Assembly: GCF_003002915.1 (NCBI RefSeq)
Contig: NZ_PVTG01000002.1
Span: 124,001-188,000, forward strand
Source of the DNA: Geodermatophilus tzadiensis
Lineage (GTDB): Bacteria > Actinomycetota > Actinomycetes > Mycobacteriales > Geodermatophilaceae
DNA: 64,000 nt
Reading direction: 5' to 3'
Made by a program: the position numbers and the translations under genes. The first letter of the stretch is position 1. Each line of letters starts with the position of its first letter. Positions 17,288 to 26,475 of the stretch are shown piece by piece. The notes under the pieces were generated by a model, which was not told where the DNA came from, ran no database searches, and was given only the letters and a program-made list of their open reading frames with translations.

Positions 17288-19312
17288 TCACCCCGCCGGC
17301 CGGCTCAGGTCGTAGACGGTCACGCCGTCGATCCTCTGGGCGGTGAAGTTCTCGGCCACCCACGCGGCGATCTCGGCCGACGCCGAGCTGCCGCCGTCGC
17401 CGGCCATCCCCATCCCGTGGCCGACGAACCAGTGGATCTCGCCGTCGGCGACGTGGCGCTGGAACTGCTCGAGCGTGGGAGAGGGGTCGCTGCCGTTGAA
17501 CCCGCCGATCGCCATCACCGGCAGCCCGGTGGCCAGCTGGTACCCCGCGGCGTTGTTGGAGCCCACCGCGGCGGCCGCCCAGGTGTACCCGTCGGCGTCC
17601 TCGGTGAGCGCCGCGACCAGCTCCTCGCCGACGTCGGAGGCCTCGAGCAGCCCGCCCATCCCGCCGCCGGCACCGCCCCGCGGACCCACCGGGACCGCCG
17701 TGTTGCCCGGCGCCGCCCCCGGGGCGAGCCCGCCCGGGGCGCCGCCCCCCGCACCGGCCGGCGGGCGGCCGAGCACGGCGCCGCCGGGACCACCGAACCC
17801 GGCGCCGGCGACGGTCGGGCCCGCGCTCGGGATGGAGCCGGTGTGCGCGGTCGCGGCGGTCTGCACCGCGTAGGCGGCCGGCCCGGCGACGCCGGCCAGC
17901 AGGCCGGCGGCGAGGACGACGGCGGCCACGGCACGGCCCAGCCGGTGGACGACGACCAGCCCGAGCGCCGCGGCCAGGCCCGCCGCCAGGACCGCCCAGC
18001 GCAGCCACGGCAGGAAGTCCGCCGAGCGGCCCAGCAGCACCCACGCCCACAGCGCGGTGCCGGCCAGCACGAGCGCGAGGACCAGCCGCGCCCCGACCCG
18101 GTCGCGGCGCTGCCAGAGCAGCGCGCCGCCGATGGCGACCAGGGCGGCGATCGCCGGGGCGAGGGCCACGGTGTAGTAGGCGTGGAAGATGCCGGCCATC
18201 AGGCTGAAGGTCAGCCCGGTGACGCCGAGCCAGGTGCCCCAGGTGAGCAGCGCCGCCCGGCGCGGGTCCGTGCGTGGGGCCCGGCCGACGGCGACCAGCC
18301 CGGCGACGAGCAGCGCCAGCGCGGCGGGCAGCAGCCACGCGACCTGCCCGCCGACCTCGGCGCCGAACAGCCGCAGCAGGCCGGTCTCGCCCCAGCCGCC
18401 GCCGGCCCCGCCGCCGACGCTGCCGGTCTCCTCGCCGGTCAGCCGGCCCAGGCCGTTGTAGCCCCAGATCAGCTCCCACACCGAGTTCGTCTGCGAGCCC
18501 CCGACGTACGGGCGCCACGCCGCGGGCACCAGTTCGACGACCGCGACCCACCACCCGCCGGCGACCACCATGGCGGCACCGGCGGCGAGCAGTTGCCGCA
18601 CGCGGCGGCGCAGCGGGGTCGGCGCGCACACCAGCCAGACCAGCGCGAAGCCGGGGACGACGAGCACCGCCTGCAGGGTCTTGGTGAGGAACGCCAACCC
18701 GAGCAGGACGCCGACGCCGACCAGCCCGCGGGTGGAGGCGCGCTCCAGCGACCGGGTGAGCACGTACGCGGCCGCGGTCATCAGCAGCACGAGCAGCGCG
18801 TCGGGGTTGTCGAAGCGGAACATCAGCGCGGCGACCGGGGTCAGCGCCGTCGCGGCACCGGCCAGCAGTCCGGTGCCGGGGCCGGCCACCCGGCGCACCG
18901 CCAGGTACACCAGCCCGACGGTGGCCACGCCCATGAGCGCCTGCGGCACCAGCAGCGACCACGAGCTCAGCCCGAACAGCCGCACCGACAGCGCCATCAC
19001 CCACAGCGACGCCGGGGGCTTGTCCACGGTGATCGAGTTGGCCGCGTCGGAGGAGCCGTAGAAGAACGCCTCCCAGCTCTGCGAGCCGGCCTGGGCGGCC
19101 GCGGCGTAGAAGGCGTTGGCCCAGCCCGAGGCCGACAGGTCCCACAGGTAGAGGACGCCGGTGGCGGCCAGCAGACCCAGCAGCGCCGGGCGCACCCAGC
19201 GCGGGTCGGCGGCGGGCCCGCGCAGCAGCCGGGCGGCCCGGCCGGTGCGTGGAGGGGACGAGGCGGGCGGGGGAGCGGCGGGCACCGGGGGTGCCGGCAC
19301 GGTGGCGGTCAT
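17288..19312 (-). CDS. GT39-type membrane glycosyltransferase (mannosyltransferase family)
   Basis: 674 residues with about a dozen membrane helices. The N-terminal GT39/PMT region shows GWANAFYAAAAQAGSQSWEA and ITVDKPPASLWVMALSVRLF, whose Asp lies where the catalytic Asp of this fold is found, then FRFDNPDALLVLLMTAAAY. A Gly/Pro/Ala-rich linker (about 515-560) leads to a C-terminal soluble domain with MGGLLEASDVGEELVAALTE and IGGFNGSDPSPTLEQFQRHV, as in the YkcA/YkcB-like proteins. It should transfer a lipid-linked sugar on the outer face of the membrane. The ATG overlaps the stop of the upstream GT2 gene. Confidence 0.87.
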   Translation of the reverse strand: MTATVPAPPVPAAPPPASSPPRTGRAARLLRGPAADPRWVRPALLGLLAATGVLYLWDLSASGWANAFYAAAAQAGSQSWEAFFYGSSDAANSITVDKPPASLWVMALSVRLFGLSSWSLLVPQALMGVATVGLVYLAVRRVAGPGTGLLAGAATALTPVAALMFRFDNPDALLVLLMTAAAYVLTRSLERASTRGLVGVGVLLGLAFLTKTLQAVLVVPGFALVWLVCAPTPLRRRVRQLLAAGAAMVVAGGWWVAVVELVPAAWRPYVGGSQTNSVWELIWGYNGLGRLTGEETGSVGGGAGGGWGETGLLRLFGAEVGGQVAWLLPAALALLVAGLVAVGRAPRTDPRRAALLTWGTWLGVTGLTFSLMAGIFHAYYTVALAPAIAALVAIGGALLWQRRDRVGARLVLALVLAGTALWAWVLLGRSADFLPWLRWAVLAAGLAAALGLVVVHRLGRAVAAVVLAAGLLAGVAGPAAYAVQTAATAHTGSIPSAGPTVAGAGFGGPGGAVLGRPPAGAGGGAPGGLAPGAAPGNTAVPVGPRGGAGGGMGGLLEASDVGEELVAALTEDADGYTWAAAAVGSNNAAGYQLATGLPVMAIGGFNGSDPSPTLEQFQRHVADGEIHWFVGHGMGMAGDGGSSASAEIAAWVAENFTAQRIDGVTVYDLSRPAG

Positions 19313-20595
19313 CGGGCGGTCACCGGCTCGGGGAGGTCGGCCGTGGCGGTCGCCGCCACGGGGGTGGGGGAGGGGCGGAACACCCAGCCGCGCAGCAGCA
19401 CGAAGCGCAGCAGGGTGGCCGCGGCGTTGGCGGCGACCAGCACGGTGAGCTCGACGGCGCGGGCCGGCGTCGGGTCGGCCAGGTGCAGCAGGCCCAGCGA
19501 GCCGCTGGTCAGGGCGAGGGCCAGGGCGAACACCACCAGGCCCTGCAGCTGGTGGCGTCCGGCGTCGAGGCGGCCGCGGATGCCGAAGGTGACCCGCCGG
19601 TTGGCCGCGGTGTTGGCCACCGCGGTCACCAGCAGCGCCACCAGGTTGGCCGGCTGGGCGGCCACGGCGCCGCGCAGCAGTACGAACAGCAGCAGGTAGG
19701 CCGCCGTCGACAGCACACCGACCACGGCGAAGCGGACCAGCTGGCCGGCCAGCGACCCGGGGAGACCGGGCAGCTCGTCGGGCAGCGGCCCGCGGCCGAT
19801 CGAGTCGCGCAGCTGCGCCAGCGGCAGCCGGCCGGTGGCCAGCGCGCGCAGCATCCGGGCGATGCCGGCCAGGTCGGCCCGTGCCGTCGCCACGACGTCG
19901 ACCCGGCTGTCGGGGTCGTCGACCCAGTCGACGGGCACCTCGTGGATGCGCAGCCCGGCGCGCTCGGCGAGCACGAGCAGCTCGGTGTCGAAGAACCAGC
20001 CGGTGTCCTCGACCAGGGGCAGCAGCTCGGCGGCGACGTCGGCCCGGATGGCCTTGAAGCCGCACTGCGCGTCGGACAGCGAGGTGGCCAGCGTGCGCCG
20101 CAGCAGCAGGTTGTAGCCGCGGGAGACCACCTCGCGCTTCAGGCCGCGGACCACCCGTGACGAGCGCGCCAGGCGGGTGCCGATGGCCAGGTCGGAGTGG
20201 CCGCTGACGAGCGGGGCGACCAGCGGCAGCAGGGCGCCGAGGTCGGTGGAGAGGTCGACGTCGGTGTAGACGAGGACCGGCGCGTCCGAGCGCAGCCAGG
20301 CGGTGCGCAGCGCCCGGCCGCGGCCGGCCTCGGGCAGCGCGAGCACCTCGATGCCGGGCAGCTCCGCGGCGACCCGGTGCGCCACCTCCAGGGTGCGGTC
20401 GGTGCTGGCGTTCTCCGCGACCGTGATGCGGAAGGACCAGGGCAGGGACTCGGTCAGGTGGGCGTGCAGGCGGCGCAGGCACGGCTCGAGGTCGGTCTCC
20501 TCGTCGTGCACCGGGACGACGACGTCGAGGACGGGCCGTCCCCGGCCGGCGGCACCGGCGCGGTCGTGCGCGCCGAGCGGGAGGGGCGGTGGCAT
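19309..20595 (-). CDS. GT2 glycosyltransferase fused to a GtrA domain
   Basis: 428 residues. The N-terminal GT2 domain has the dolichol-phosphate-sugar synthase pattern: LDVVVPVHDEETDLEPCLRR, VAENASTDRTLEVA, VYTDVDLSTDLGALLPLV (DxD), SDAQCGFKAIRADV and WFFDTELLVLAERAGLRIHE. After a linker comes a four-helix GtrA domain (VRFAVVGVLSTAAYLLLFVL to NAAATLLRFVLLRGWVF). It should make and flip a polyprenyl-phosphate sugar for the GT39 enzyme coded just downstream, to which it is coupled by an ATGA overlap. The start is the ATG at 20595; a GTG at 20604 is possible. Confidence 0.88.
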   Translation of the reverse strand: MPPPLPLGAHDRAGAAGRGRPVLDVVVPVHDEETDLEPCLRRLHAHLTESLPWSFRITVAENASTDRTLEVAHRVAAELPGIEVLALPEAGRGRALRTAWLRSDAPVLVYTDVDLSTDLGALLPLVAPLVSGHSDLAIGTRLARSSRVVRGLKREVVSRGYNLLLRRTLATSLSDAQCGFKAIRADVAAELLPLVEDTGWFFDTELLVLAERAGLRIHEVPVDWVDDPDSRVDVVATARADLAGIARMLRALATGRLPLAQLRDSIGRGPLPDELPGLPGSLAGQLVRFAVVGVLSTAAYLLLFVLLRGAVAAQPANLVALLVTAVANTAANRRVTFGIRGRLDAGRHQLQGLVVFALALALTSGSLGLLHLADPTPARAVELTVLVAANAAATLLRFVLLRGWVFRPSPTPVAATATADLPEPVTAR

Positions 20596-20694
20596 GGAGG
20601 CCACGATCGGGGGAGGAGCTGGGCCGCCCCGGTGCGACGGCTGCCGGTCGGCTGTGAGCGGCGGGTCACCGATGGCGGTCGTAGGTTCGCAGGC

Positions 20695-21630
20695 GTGCGA
20701 GCCGTGGGAGTGACCGAGTTCGGCGGGCCCGAGGCCCTCGCCGTCGTCGACGTCCCGGACGAGCCCCTCGGGCCCGGGCAGGTGCGGCTGAGGGTGCGCG
20801 CGGCGGCGGTCAGCCCCACCGACACCCACCTGCGCGAGGGCGCCTACGCCGGGCGCGACCCGGTGACGACGCCGCCCTGGGTGCCCGGCATGGACGCCGC
20901 CGGCGAGGTCGTCGAGGTCGGGAACGGCGTCGACCGCGTGGCCGTGGGGGACGCGGTGATGGCGATCGTCGTCCCCACCGGCGCGCACGGCGGCTACCGC
21001 GAGGACCTCGTGCTGCCGGCCGGGTCGGTGGCCCGGGTGCCCGCGGGGGCCGACGCCGTCGCCGCGTCCACGCTGCCGATGAACGGGCTCACCGCGCGGC
21101 TGGCGCTCGACCACATGGCGCTGCCGCCCGGCTCGGTGGTCGCGGTGACCGGCGCGGCCGGTGCCTTCGGCGGCTACGTCGTCCAGCTGGCCAGGGCCGA
21201 CGGGCACACCGTCGTCGCCGACGCGTCCGAGGCCGACGAGCAGCTGGTGCGCGAGCTCGGTGCCGACGTCGTCGTCCGGCGCGGGGACGACGTCGCCGCG
21301 CGGATCCGCGCCGCGTTCCCCGACGGCGTCGACGGGCTGGCCGACGGGTCGGTGCAGGACGCGCTCGTGCTGCCCGCGGTCCGCGACGGCGGGAAGGTGG
21401 CCACCGTCCGCGGCTACCGCGGCGACGGGTCGGGCCGGGTCGAGGTGTTCCCGACGCGGGTGCGGGACTACGCCGAGAACGGCGCCGCGCTCGACCGGCT
21501 GCGCGAGCAGGTGGAGTCCGGCGCGGTGACGCTGCGGGTGGCCCGCACCTTCGCGCCCGAGGAGGCGCCCGAGGCGCACCGCGTCCTGGCCCGCGGCGGG
21601 GTGCGCGGCCGGCTGGTCCTCACCTTCTGA
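20695..21630 (+). CDS. NADP-dependent quinone-oxidoreductase-like protein (MDR, zinc-free)
   Basis: 311 residues, medium-chain dehydrogenase/reductase fold. The catalytic-like domain begins VRAVGVTEFGGPEALAVVDV and includes VPGMDAAGEVVEVG; the cofactor domain carries VVAVTGAAGAFGGYVVQLAR and the terminal LARGGVRGRLVLTF. No zinc ligands are present, which fits the quinone-oxidoreductase/enoyl-reductase branch. Two more members of this family lie at 53465 and 59018. It is divergent from the GT2-GtrA gene; the substrate is unknown. Confidence 0.85.
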   Translation: MRAVGVTEFGGPEALAVVDVPDEPLGPGQVRLRVRAAAVSPTDTHLREGAYAGRDPVTTPPWVPGMDAAGEVVEVGNGVDRVAVGDAVMAIVVPTGAHGGYREDLVLPAGSVARVPAGADAVAASTLPMNGLTARLALDHMALPPGSVVAVTGAAGAFGGYVVQLARADGHTVVADASEADEQLVRELGADVVVRRGDDVAARIRAAFPDGVDGLADGSVQDALVLPAVRDGGKVATVRGYRGDGSGRVEVFPTRVRDYAENGAALDRLREQVESGAVTLRVARTFAPEEAPEAHRVLARGGVRGRLVLTF

Positions 21631-21664
21631 CCCGCCGGGCCCCGGTCGCGGCCCGTCGGGCGGG
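21631..21664 (+). terminator. Candidate hairpin terminator
   Basis: The bases directly after the stop of the oxidoreductase fold into an imperfect stem (CCCGCC...GGGCC against GGCCC...GGGCGGG) with a bulge, before the next gene at 21727. It is moderate in quality and has no T-run. Confidence 0.35.
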
Positions 21665-21726
21665 CCTGCCAGGGTGAGGGGAGTCCCGGCGCAGCGGTGC
21701 CCGGGCCGACCGCGGAGGTGGCGCAG

Positions 21727-22047
21727 ATGGTGCACAGGCTCGTCGTCAGCTACGGACAGCCCGAGGACCCGGCGGAGTTCGACGCCCACTACCGCGACAC
21801 GCACATCCCGCTGACCGTGCAGATGCCCGGCCTCGTCCGGTTCACCACCGGCAAGCCCCAGGCGCTCGACCCGCGCCAGTCCGCGCCCTACTTCGTGGCC
21901 CACCTCGACTTCGACTCCGAGCAGGCGATGGGCGCGGCGTTCGCCTCCGAGGCCGGCAAGGCCAGCGCGGCCGACCTCCGCACCTTCGCCAGCGGCGGCG
22001 CCACCATGACGCACTACGAGGTGAACGAGGTGCACGTCTCCCGGTGA
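21727..22047 (+). CDS. EthD family protein
   Basis: 106 residues from the ATG at 21727 (CGGAGGTGG upstream). The EthD ferredoxin-like pattern is visible: MVHRLVVSYGQPEDPAEFDA, HYRDTHIPLTVQMPGLVRFT with the conserved HxxTHxP-type segment, and AHLDFDSEQAMGAAFASEAG. EthD proteins accompany some P450 and degradative systems and their chemistry is often unknown. Its stop overlaps the TPP-enzyme gene (GTGA), so the two are made together. Confidence 0.82.
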   Translation: MVHRLVVSYGQPEDPAEFDAHYRDTHIPLTVQMPGLVRFTTGKPQALDPRQSAPYFVAHLDFDSEQAMGAAFASEAGKASAADLRTFASGGATMTHYEVNEVHVSR

Positions 22048-23594
22048 ACGGCGCCCAGGCCCTCATCCGCACGCTCGTCGACGCCGGCGTCGACGTCTGC
22101 TTCGCCAACCCCGGCACCTCCGAGATGCACTTCGTCGCCGCGCTCGACGACGTGCCGGGGATGCGCGGCGTGCTCACCCTGTTCGAGGGGGTCGCCACCG
22201 GCGCGGCCGACGGCTGGGCCCGGATGACCGGCCGCCCCGCCGCGACCCTGCTGCACCTCGGGCCGGGCATGGGCAACGGGCTGGCCAACCTGCACAACGC
22301 CCGCCGCGGCCGCACGCCGATGGTCAACGTCGTCGGCGACCACGCCCGCTCGCACAAGCGGCTCGACGCCCCGCTGGAGAGCGACATCGACGCGGTGGCC
22401 GGCACGGTGTCGGGCTGGGTGCGCCGGTCGCTGACCCCGGAGGACCTCGCCGCCGACGCCGCCGAGGCCGTCGCCGCGGCCGCGCGCGGGCAGATCGCCA
22501 CGCTGGTGCTGCCCGCCGACGTGTCGTGGTCCGAGGGCGCCGCGGTCGCCGACCCGGTGCCGCCGCGCCCCCGGCCGCAGGTGCCCACCGCGGTGGTGTC
22601 GGACGTGGCCGCGGTGCTGGGGTCCGGCGAGCCGACCGTGCTGCTGCTCGGCGGCGACGTCGTGGCCGCGGAGGCCGGGCTGCTCGCCGCCGGCCGGGTC
22701 GCCGCCGGCGCCGGCGTCCGGCTCCTGGCCGAGACGTTCCCCGCGCGGATGGTGCGCGGCGCGGGCCTGCCCGACGTCGGCAAGCTGCCCTACCCGCCGG
22801 AGGTGGCGATCACGGCGCTCGCCGGCACCCGGCACCTGGTGCTGGCCGGCGCCACCTCGCCGGTGCACTTCTTCGGTTACCCGGGCGTCCCGGGGACGCC
22901 GGTGCCCGACGACTGCACCGTGCACGTGCTGTCGGCACCGGGGGAGGACGGTGTCGCCGCGCTCGAGGAGCTCGCCGGCAAGGTGGCCGCCGGCGCCGAG
23001 CCGGAGCTGCTCGAGGCCTCCCGCCCGGAGCTGCCCACCGGGCGCCTGACCCCGAGGGCGGTGTCGGCGGTGGTCGGGGCGGTGCTGCCCGAGCGGGCGG
23101 TCGTCGTCGACGAGGCGATCACCTCCGGCGTCGGCCTCGCCGAGCTGACCTCCGGCGCGCCGCGGCACGACTGGCTGGCGCTGACCGGCGGGGCGATCGG
23201 CGACGGCCTGCCGATGGCCGTCGGCGCGGCGGTGGCCTGCCCCGACCGGCCGGTGCTGGTCCTGCAGGCCGACGGCAGCGCGATGTACACCGTGCAGGCG
23301 CTGTGGACGATGGCCCGCGAGCAGCTCGACGTCACCGTCGTCCTCTACGACAACGCCTCCTACGCGATCCTGCAGGGCGAGCTGTCCCGGGTCGGCGCCA
23401 CCGGCGGGGGAGAGCGCGCCGGGCAGCTGCTCGACCTCGGCGGTCCCACGCTGGACTTCGTCTCCCTCGCCACGGGGATGGGCGTGCCGGCCACCCGTGC
23501 CGAGACCGCCGAGGAGCTGGCCGGGCAGCTGCGGACGGCGCTGACCGAGCCCGGCCCGCACCTGGTCCAGGCGGTGCTGCGACCGGCGGGCTGA
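22044..23594 (+). CDS. Thiamine-diphosphate enzyme, acetolactate-synthase-like
   Basis: 516 residues, three-domain ThDP decarboxylase/lyase fold. The N-terminal PYR domain shows GVDVCFANPGTSEMHFVAAL and the activating Glu in LTLFEGVATGAADGWARMTG; the middle domain begins near TVLLLGGDVVAAEAGLLAA; the PP domain has GAIGDGLPMAVGAAVA and QADGSAMYTVQALWTMAREQ. The cofactor-binding GDG is ADG here. It is shorter than anabolic acetolactate synthase and lacks a regulatory-subunit gene, so a catabolic benzoylformate-decarboxylase-like or acetolactate-synthase-like role is likelier. Substrate unknown. Confidence 0.85.
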   Translation: MNGAQALIRTLVDAGVDVCFANPGTSEMHFVAALDDVPGMRGVLTLFEGVATGAADGWARMTGRPAATLLHLGPGMGNGLANLHNARRGRTPMVNVVGDHARSHKRLDAPLESDIDAVAGTVSGWVRRSLTPEDLAADAAEAVAAAARGQIATLVLPADVSWSEGAAVADPVPPRPRPQVPTAVVSDVAAVLGSGEPTVLLLGGDVVAAEAGLLAAGRVAAGAGVRLLAETFPARMVRGAGLPDVGKLPYPPEVAITALAGTRHLVLAGATSPVHFFGYPGVPGTPVPDDCTVHVLSAPGEDGVAALEELAGKVAAGAEPELLEASRPELPTGRLTPRAVSAVVGAVLPERAVVVDEAITSGVGLAELTSGAPRHDWLALTGGAIGDGLPMAVGAAVACPDRPVLVLQADGSAMYTVQALWTMAREQLDVTVVLYDNASYAILQGELSRVGATGGGERAGQLLDLGGPTLDFVSLATGMGVPATRAETAEELAGQLRTALTEPGPHLVQAVLRPAG

Positions 23595-23670
23595 GCGCGC
23601 GGCACCCCCAAGGGGGGAGCGGCGGACGACTCGGTTCCAGTCGGGCCCCGGTCCGGCCGATGAGCACTGC

Positions 23671-26403
23671 GTGTCACCGACCCCCAGGGCTGCCGACCGC
23701 GTCGTCGGCAGCTCCCCGACGCCCCCGGGCCGCCCCCGCGCCGTCGCCGGCGTGGCCGGTGTGCTCGCTGCGGTCGGCCTCCTGGGCCAGGCGCTGCTGC
23801 CCGGCACGGTCGCCCGCACCTCGACGTACTTCGCCGTCCTGGCGCTGGCCGTGGCCCTCGCCGTGGCCGGCGCCCGGCGCGAGGGTGCGCGGCCGGCCAC
23901 CCGGCTGGTCGCCCTCGGCGTGGCCCTGTCCATGGCCGGTGACCTCGCCTGGCAGGTGCACCACTCCCTGATCGGTGCCGGGGGCACCACCTGCCCGGCC
24001 GACGCCCTCTGGCTGGCCTCCTACGGCGTGCTCGCCGCCGGCCTGTGGCGGCTCGCGCACGGCGAGAGCACCAGCCGGTCCCAGCGGCTGGCCGGCTGGA
24101 TCGACGCGGTCGTCGTCCTGGTCGCGGCCCTGCTCGTCGCCTGGCAGCTCTCCATCTCGGCGACCGTCTACGACGGGTCGCTCTCCGTGCTCGACCGGGT
24201 GGTGCAGGCGCTCTACCCGGCGGCCGACGCCGCGCTCATCGCGGTGGTCGTCCGGCTGGTGGCCACCCGGCGCCGGGGTGACCGGACGCCGCTGGTCGCC
24301 GCGGCGGCGTGCGCCTGCTGGCTGTACTCCGACGTCGTCCTCCTCCTGCAGTCGGGCGTCGACGGCTTCGACTCCTGGACCGACTCCGGCTGGCTGCTCG
24401 GCTCCCTCCTCCTGGCCGCGGTCACCTGGGTCCGGCCGGCCACGCCGGCCCCCATGGCACCCGGTGCCGACCACGGGCGCTCGGGCCTGGGCCGGCTGGC
24501 CGTGTGCCTCGCCGCGCTGGTGGTGCCGCCGAGCGTCGACGTCGTGTCCCACCTCGACGGCCACTCCGCCGGCCTCGCGGTCTTCGTCAGCACGGTGCTG
24601 CTGGCGGTCCTGGTCTTCGCGCGGGCGGCGCTGCTGCTGCGCTCCGAGGCCCGCGCCCGCGCCCTCGTCCGCTCGCGGGAGCAGTACGCCGCCAAGCTCG
24701 CCGCCTGGTCGGCCGACGCGGTGGTGGTCGTCGACCGGGAGCGCCGCTTCCTCAGCGACCCCGCCCCGCTGGCCGCGCTGCTGGGCGTCGAGCCGTCGGC
24801 GCTGGTCACCATGGAGGACGCCGTCCGGGCGGCCGGGGCCGACCCCGACCGCGCCGACGCCTTCTTCCAGCAGGTGGTGGCCGCCGGCGGCACCGTCGTC
24901 GACGGCGAGCTGTCCACCCGCCGCCGCGGCGAGGACCGCTGGCTGGGCATCCGGATGGTCGACCTCACCGACGACGGCGACGTCCGCGGCATCGTCCTGC
25001 ACGTCACCGACGTGACCAGCCGCCGCAGCGCCGAGCGGATGCTGGTGCACACCAGCCTGCACGACGGGCTCACCGGCCTGGCCAACCGCACGCTGTTCAC
25101 CGACCGCGTCGGCCAGGCGCTGCTGCGTACCGTGCGCGGCGGCGGCTCGGCCGCGGTGGTCACCGTGGACCTCGACGGCTTCAAGGCCGTCAACGACACC
25201 CTCGGCCACGACGCCGGCGACCTGCTGCTCTTCGAGGTGGCCGGGCGGCTGCGCGGCGCCGTGCGCGCCGACGACACCGTGGCCCGGCTCGGCGGCGACG
25301 AGTTCGCCGTGCTCGTGGAGCAGCCCGGCGACGGCGAGGCGCACGCCGTGGTGACCGCCGAGCGGCTGCTGGAGGTGCTCACCCGGCCGATCCAGGTCGA
25401 CGGCACCTCGGTCACCGTCACCGCCGCCGTCGGCATCGCCCTCGGCCGCGGGAACGTGACCGCGGGCTCGCTGATCGCCGACGCCGACCTGGCCCTGCAG
25501 GCCGCCCGCTCGGATGGCCGCGGCGGGGTGCGGCGCTACGACCCCGGCATGCGCGCGGCCGCCGAGGCCGCCCGCGAGCTGGAGCAGGAGCTGCGCGGCG
25601 CGCTGGAGCGCGGCGAGTTCCGGCTGGTGTACCAGCCGGTGGTGACCCTGGCCGACCGCCGGGTGACCGGCTTCGAGGCGCTGCTGCGCTGGGAGTCGCC
25701 GCGGCTGGGCCCGGTCGGCCCCGACCGGTTCGTGCCCGCGGCCGAGACGGCCGGCCTGATCGGCGACATCGGCGCGTGGGTGCTGCGCGAGGCCTGCGGG
25801 ACCGCCGCCGCGTGGCGCCGGGCCCACCCCGGCGCCGGCGACCTGACGATCGCGGTCAACGTGTCGGCCGCGCAGCTGACCTCGGCCGGCCTGGTCGACC
25901 AGATCGCCGTCGCGCTCACCGAGAGCGGCCTGCCCGCCGGCGCGCTGGTGCTGGAGGTGACCGAGACCGCGCTCGTCCGCGACCCCGAGCACGCGGCCGC
26001 CTCGCTCACGGCGCTGCGGACGCTGGGCGTGCGGCTCGCCCTCGACGACTTCGGCACCGGCTACTCGTCGCTGGCGCACCTGCGGCAGTTCACCGTCGAC
26101 GTGCTCAAGATCGACCGCTCGTTCGTCAGCACCATGGCCGAGGGCGAGCCGATGCCGGCGATCGTGCGCGGCACCATCGACCTGGGCCGCACGCTGGGCC
26201 TGGAGGTGCTGGCCGAGGGCGTGGAGCACGACCACCAGGCACGGCTGCTGGTCGAGGGGAACTGCGACTCCGCGCAGGGCTACCTGTTCGCCCGGCCGCT
26301 GGAGCGCCCCGATGCCGAGGCCGTCCTGCTGGAGCAGGCCACCTGTCCGGACGCCGCCGTCCCGTCGCCGCGGGTCCCGCGGCCGGTGCGCAGCCCGGCC
26401 TGA
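23671..26403 (+). CDS. Membrane cyclic-di-GMP synthase/phosphodiesterase (GGDEF-EAL)
   Basis: 910 residues. About ten N-terminal membrane helices (roughly 25-330) form a sensory region, a PAS-like domain follows (about 340-450), then GGDEF (about 455-620) and EAL (about 640-895). The active sites look intact: GGDEF at 541-545 with an RxxD inhibitory site (R532-A-D-D535) exactly five residues before it, E669-A-L in the EAL motif, and D792-D793-F-G-T-G. It could make or break c-di-GMP depending on its signal. The start is GTG at 23671. It stands alone in its transcript. Confidence 0.92.
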   Translation: MSPTPRAADRVVGSSPTPPGRPRAVAGVAGVLAAVGLLGQALLPGTVARTSTYFAVLALAVALAVAGARREGARPATRLVALGVALSMAGDLAWQVHHSLIGAGGTTCPADALWLASYGVLAAGLWRLAHGESTSRSQRLAGWIDAVVVLVAALLVAWQLSISATVYDGSLSVLDRVVQALYPAADAALIAVVVRLVATRRRGDRTPLVAAAACACWLYSDVVLLLQSGVDGFDSWTDSGWLLGSLLLAAVTWVRPATPAPMAPGADHGRSGLGRLAVCLAALVVPPSVDVVSHLDGHSAGLAVFVSTVLLAVLVFARAALLLRSEARARALVRSREQYAAKLAAWSADAVVVVDRERRFLSDPAPLAALLGVEPSALVTMEDAVRAAGADPDRADAFFQQVVAAGGTVVDGELSTRRRGEDRWLGIRMVDLTDDGDVRGIVLHVTDVTSRRSAERMLVHTSLHDGLTGLANRTLFTDRVGQALLRTVRGGGSAAVVTVDLDGFKAVNDTLGHDAGDLLLFEVAGRLRGAVRADDTVARLGGDEFAVLVEQPGDGEAHAVVTAERLLEVLTRPIQVDGTSVTVTAAVGIALGRGNVTAGSLIADADLALQAARSDGRGGVRRYDPGMRAAAEAARELEQELRGALERGEFRLVYQPVVTLADRRVTGFEALLRWESPRLGPVGPDRFVPAAETAGLIGDIGAWVLREACGTAAAWRRAHPGAGDLTIAVNVSAAQLTSAGLVDQIAVALTESGLPAGALVLEVTETALVRDPEHAAASLTALRTLGVRLALDDFGTGYSSLAHLRQFTVDVLKIDRSFVSTMAEGEPMPAIVRGTIDLGRTLGLEVLAEGVEHDHQARLLVEGNCDSAQGYLFARPLERPDAEAVLLEQATCPDAAVPSPRVPRPVRSPA

Positions 26404-26475
26404 CGGCGGGCACCGTCACGCGGGGCGACCGGGCGTCACCACGCCGACCGTCGGCAGCGTCCCTGGTCGCGACGC

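Noticed and set aside
17184-22035. Very long overlapping antisense frames over the glycosyltransferase and oxidoreductase genes
   Set aside because: Long open frames on the opposite strand are expected at this G+C content; they lack domains and fit the shadow pattern of the real genes.
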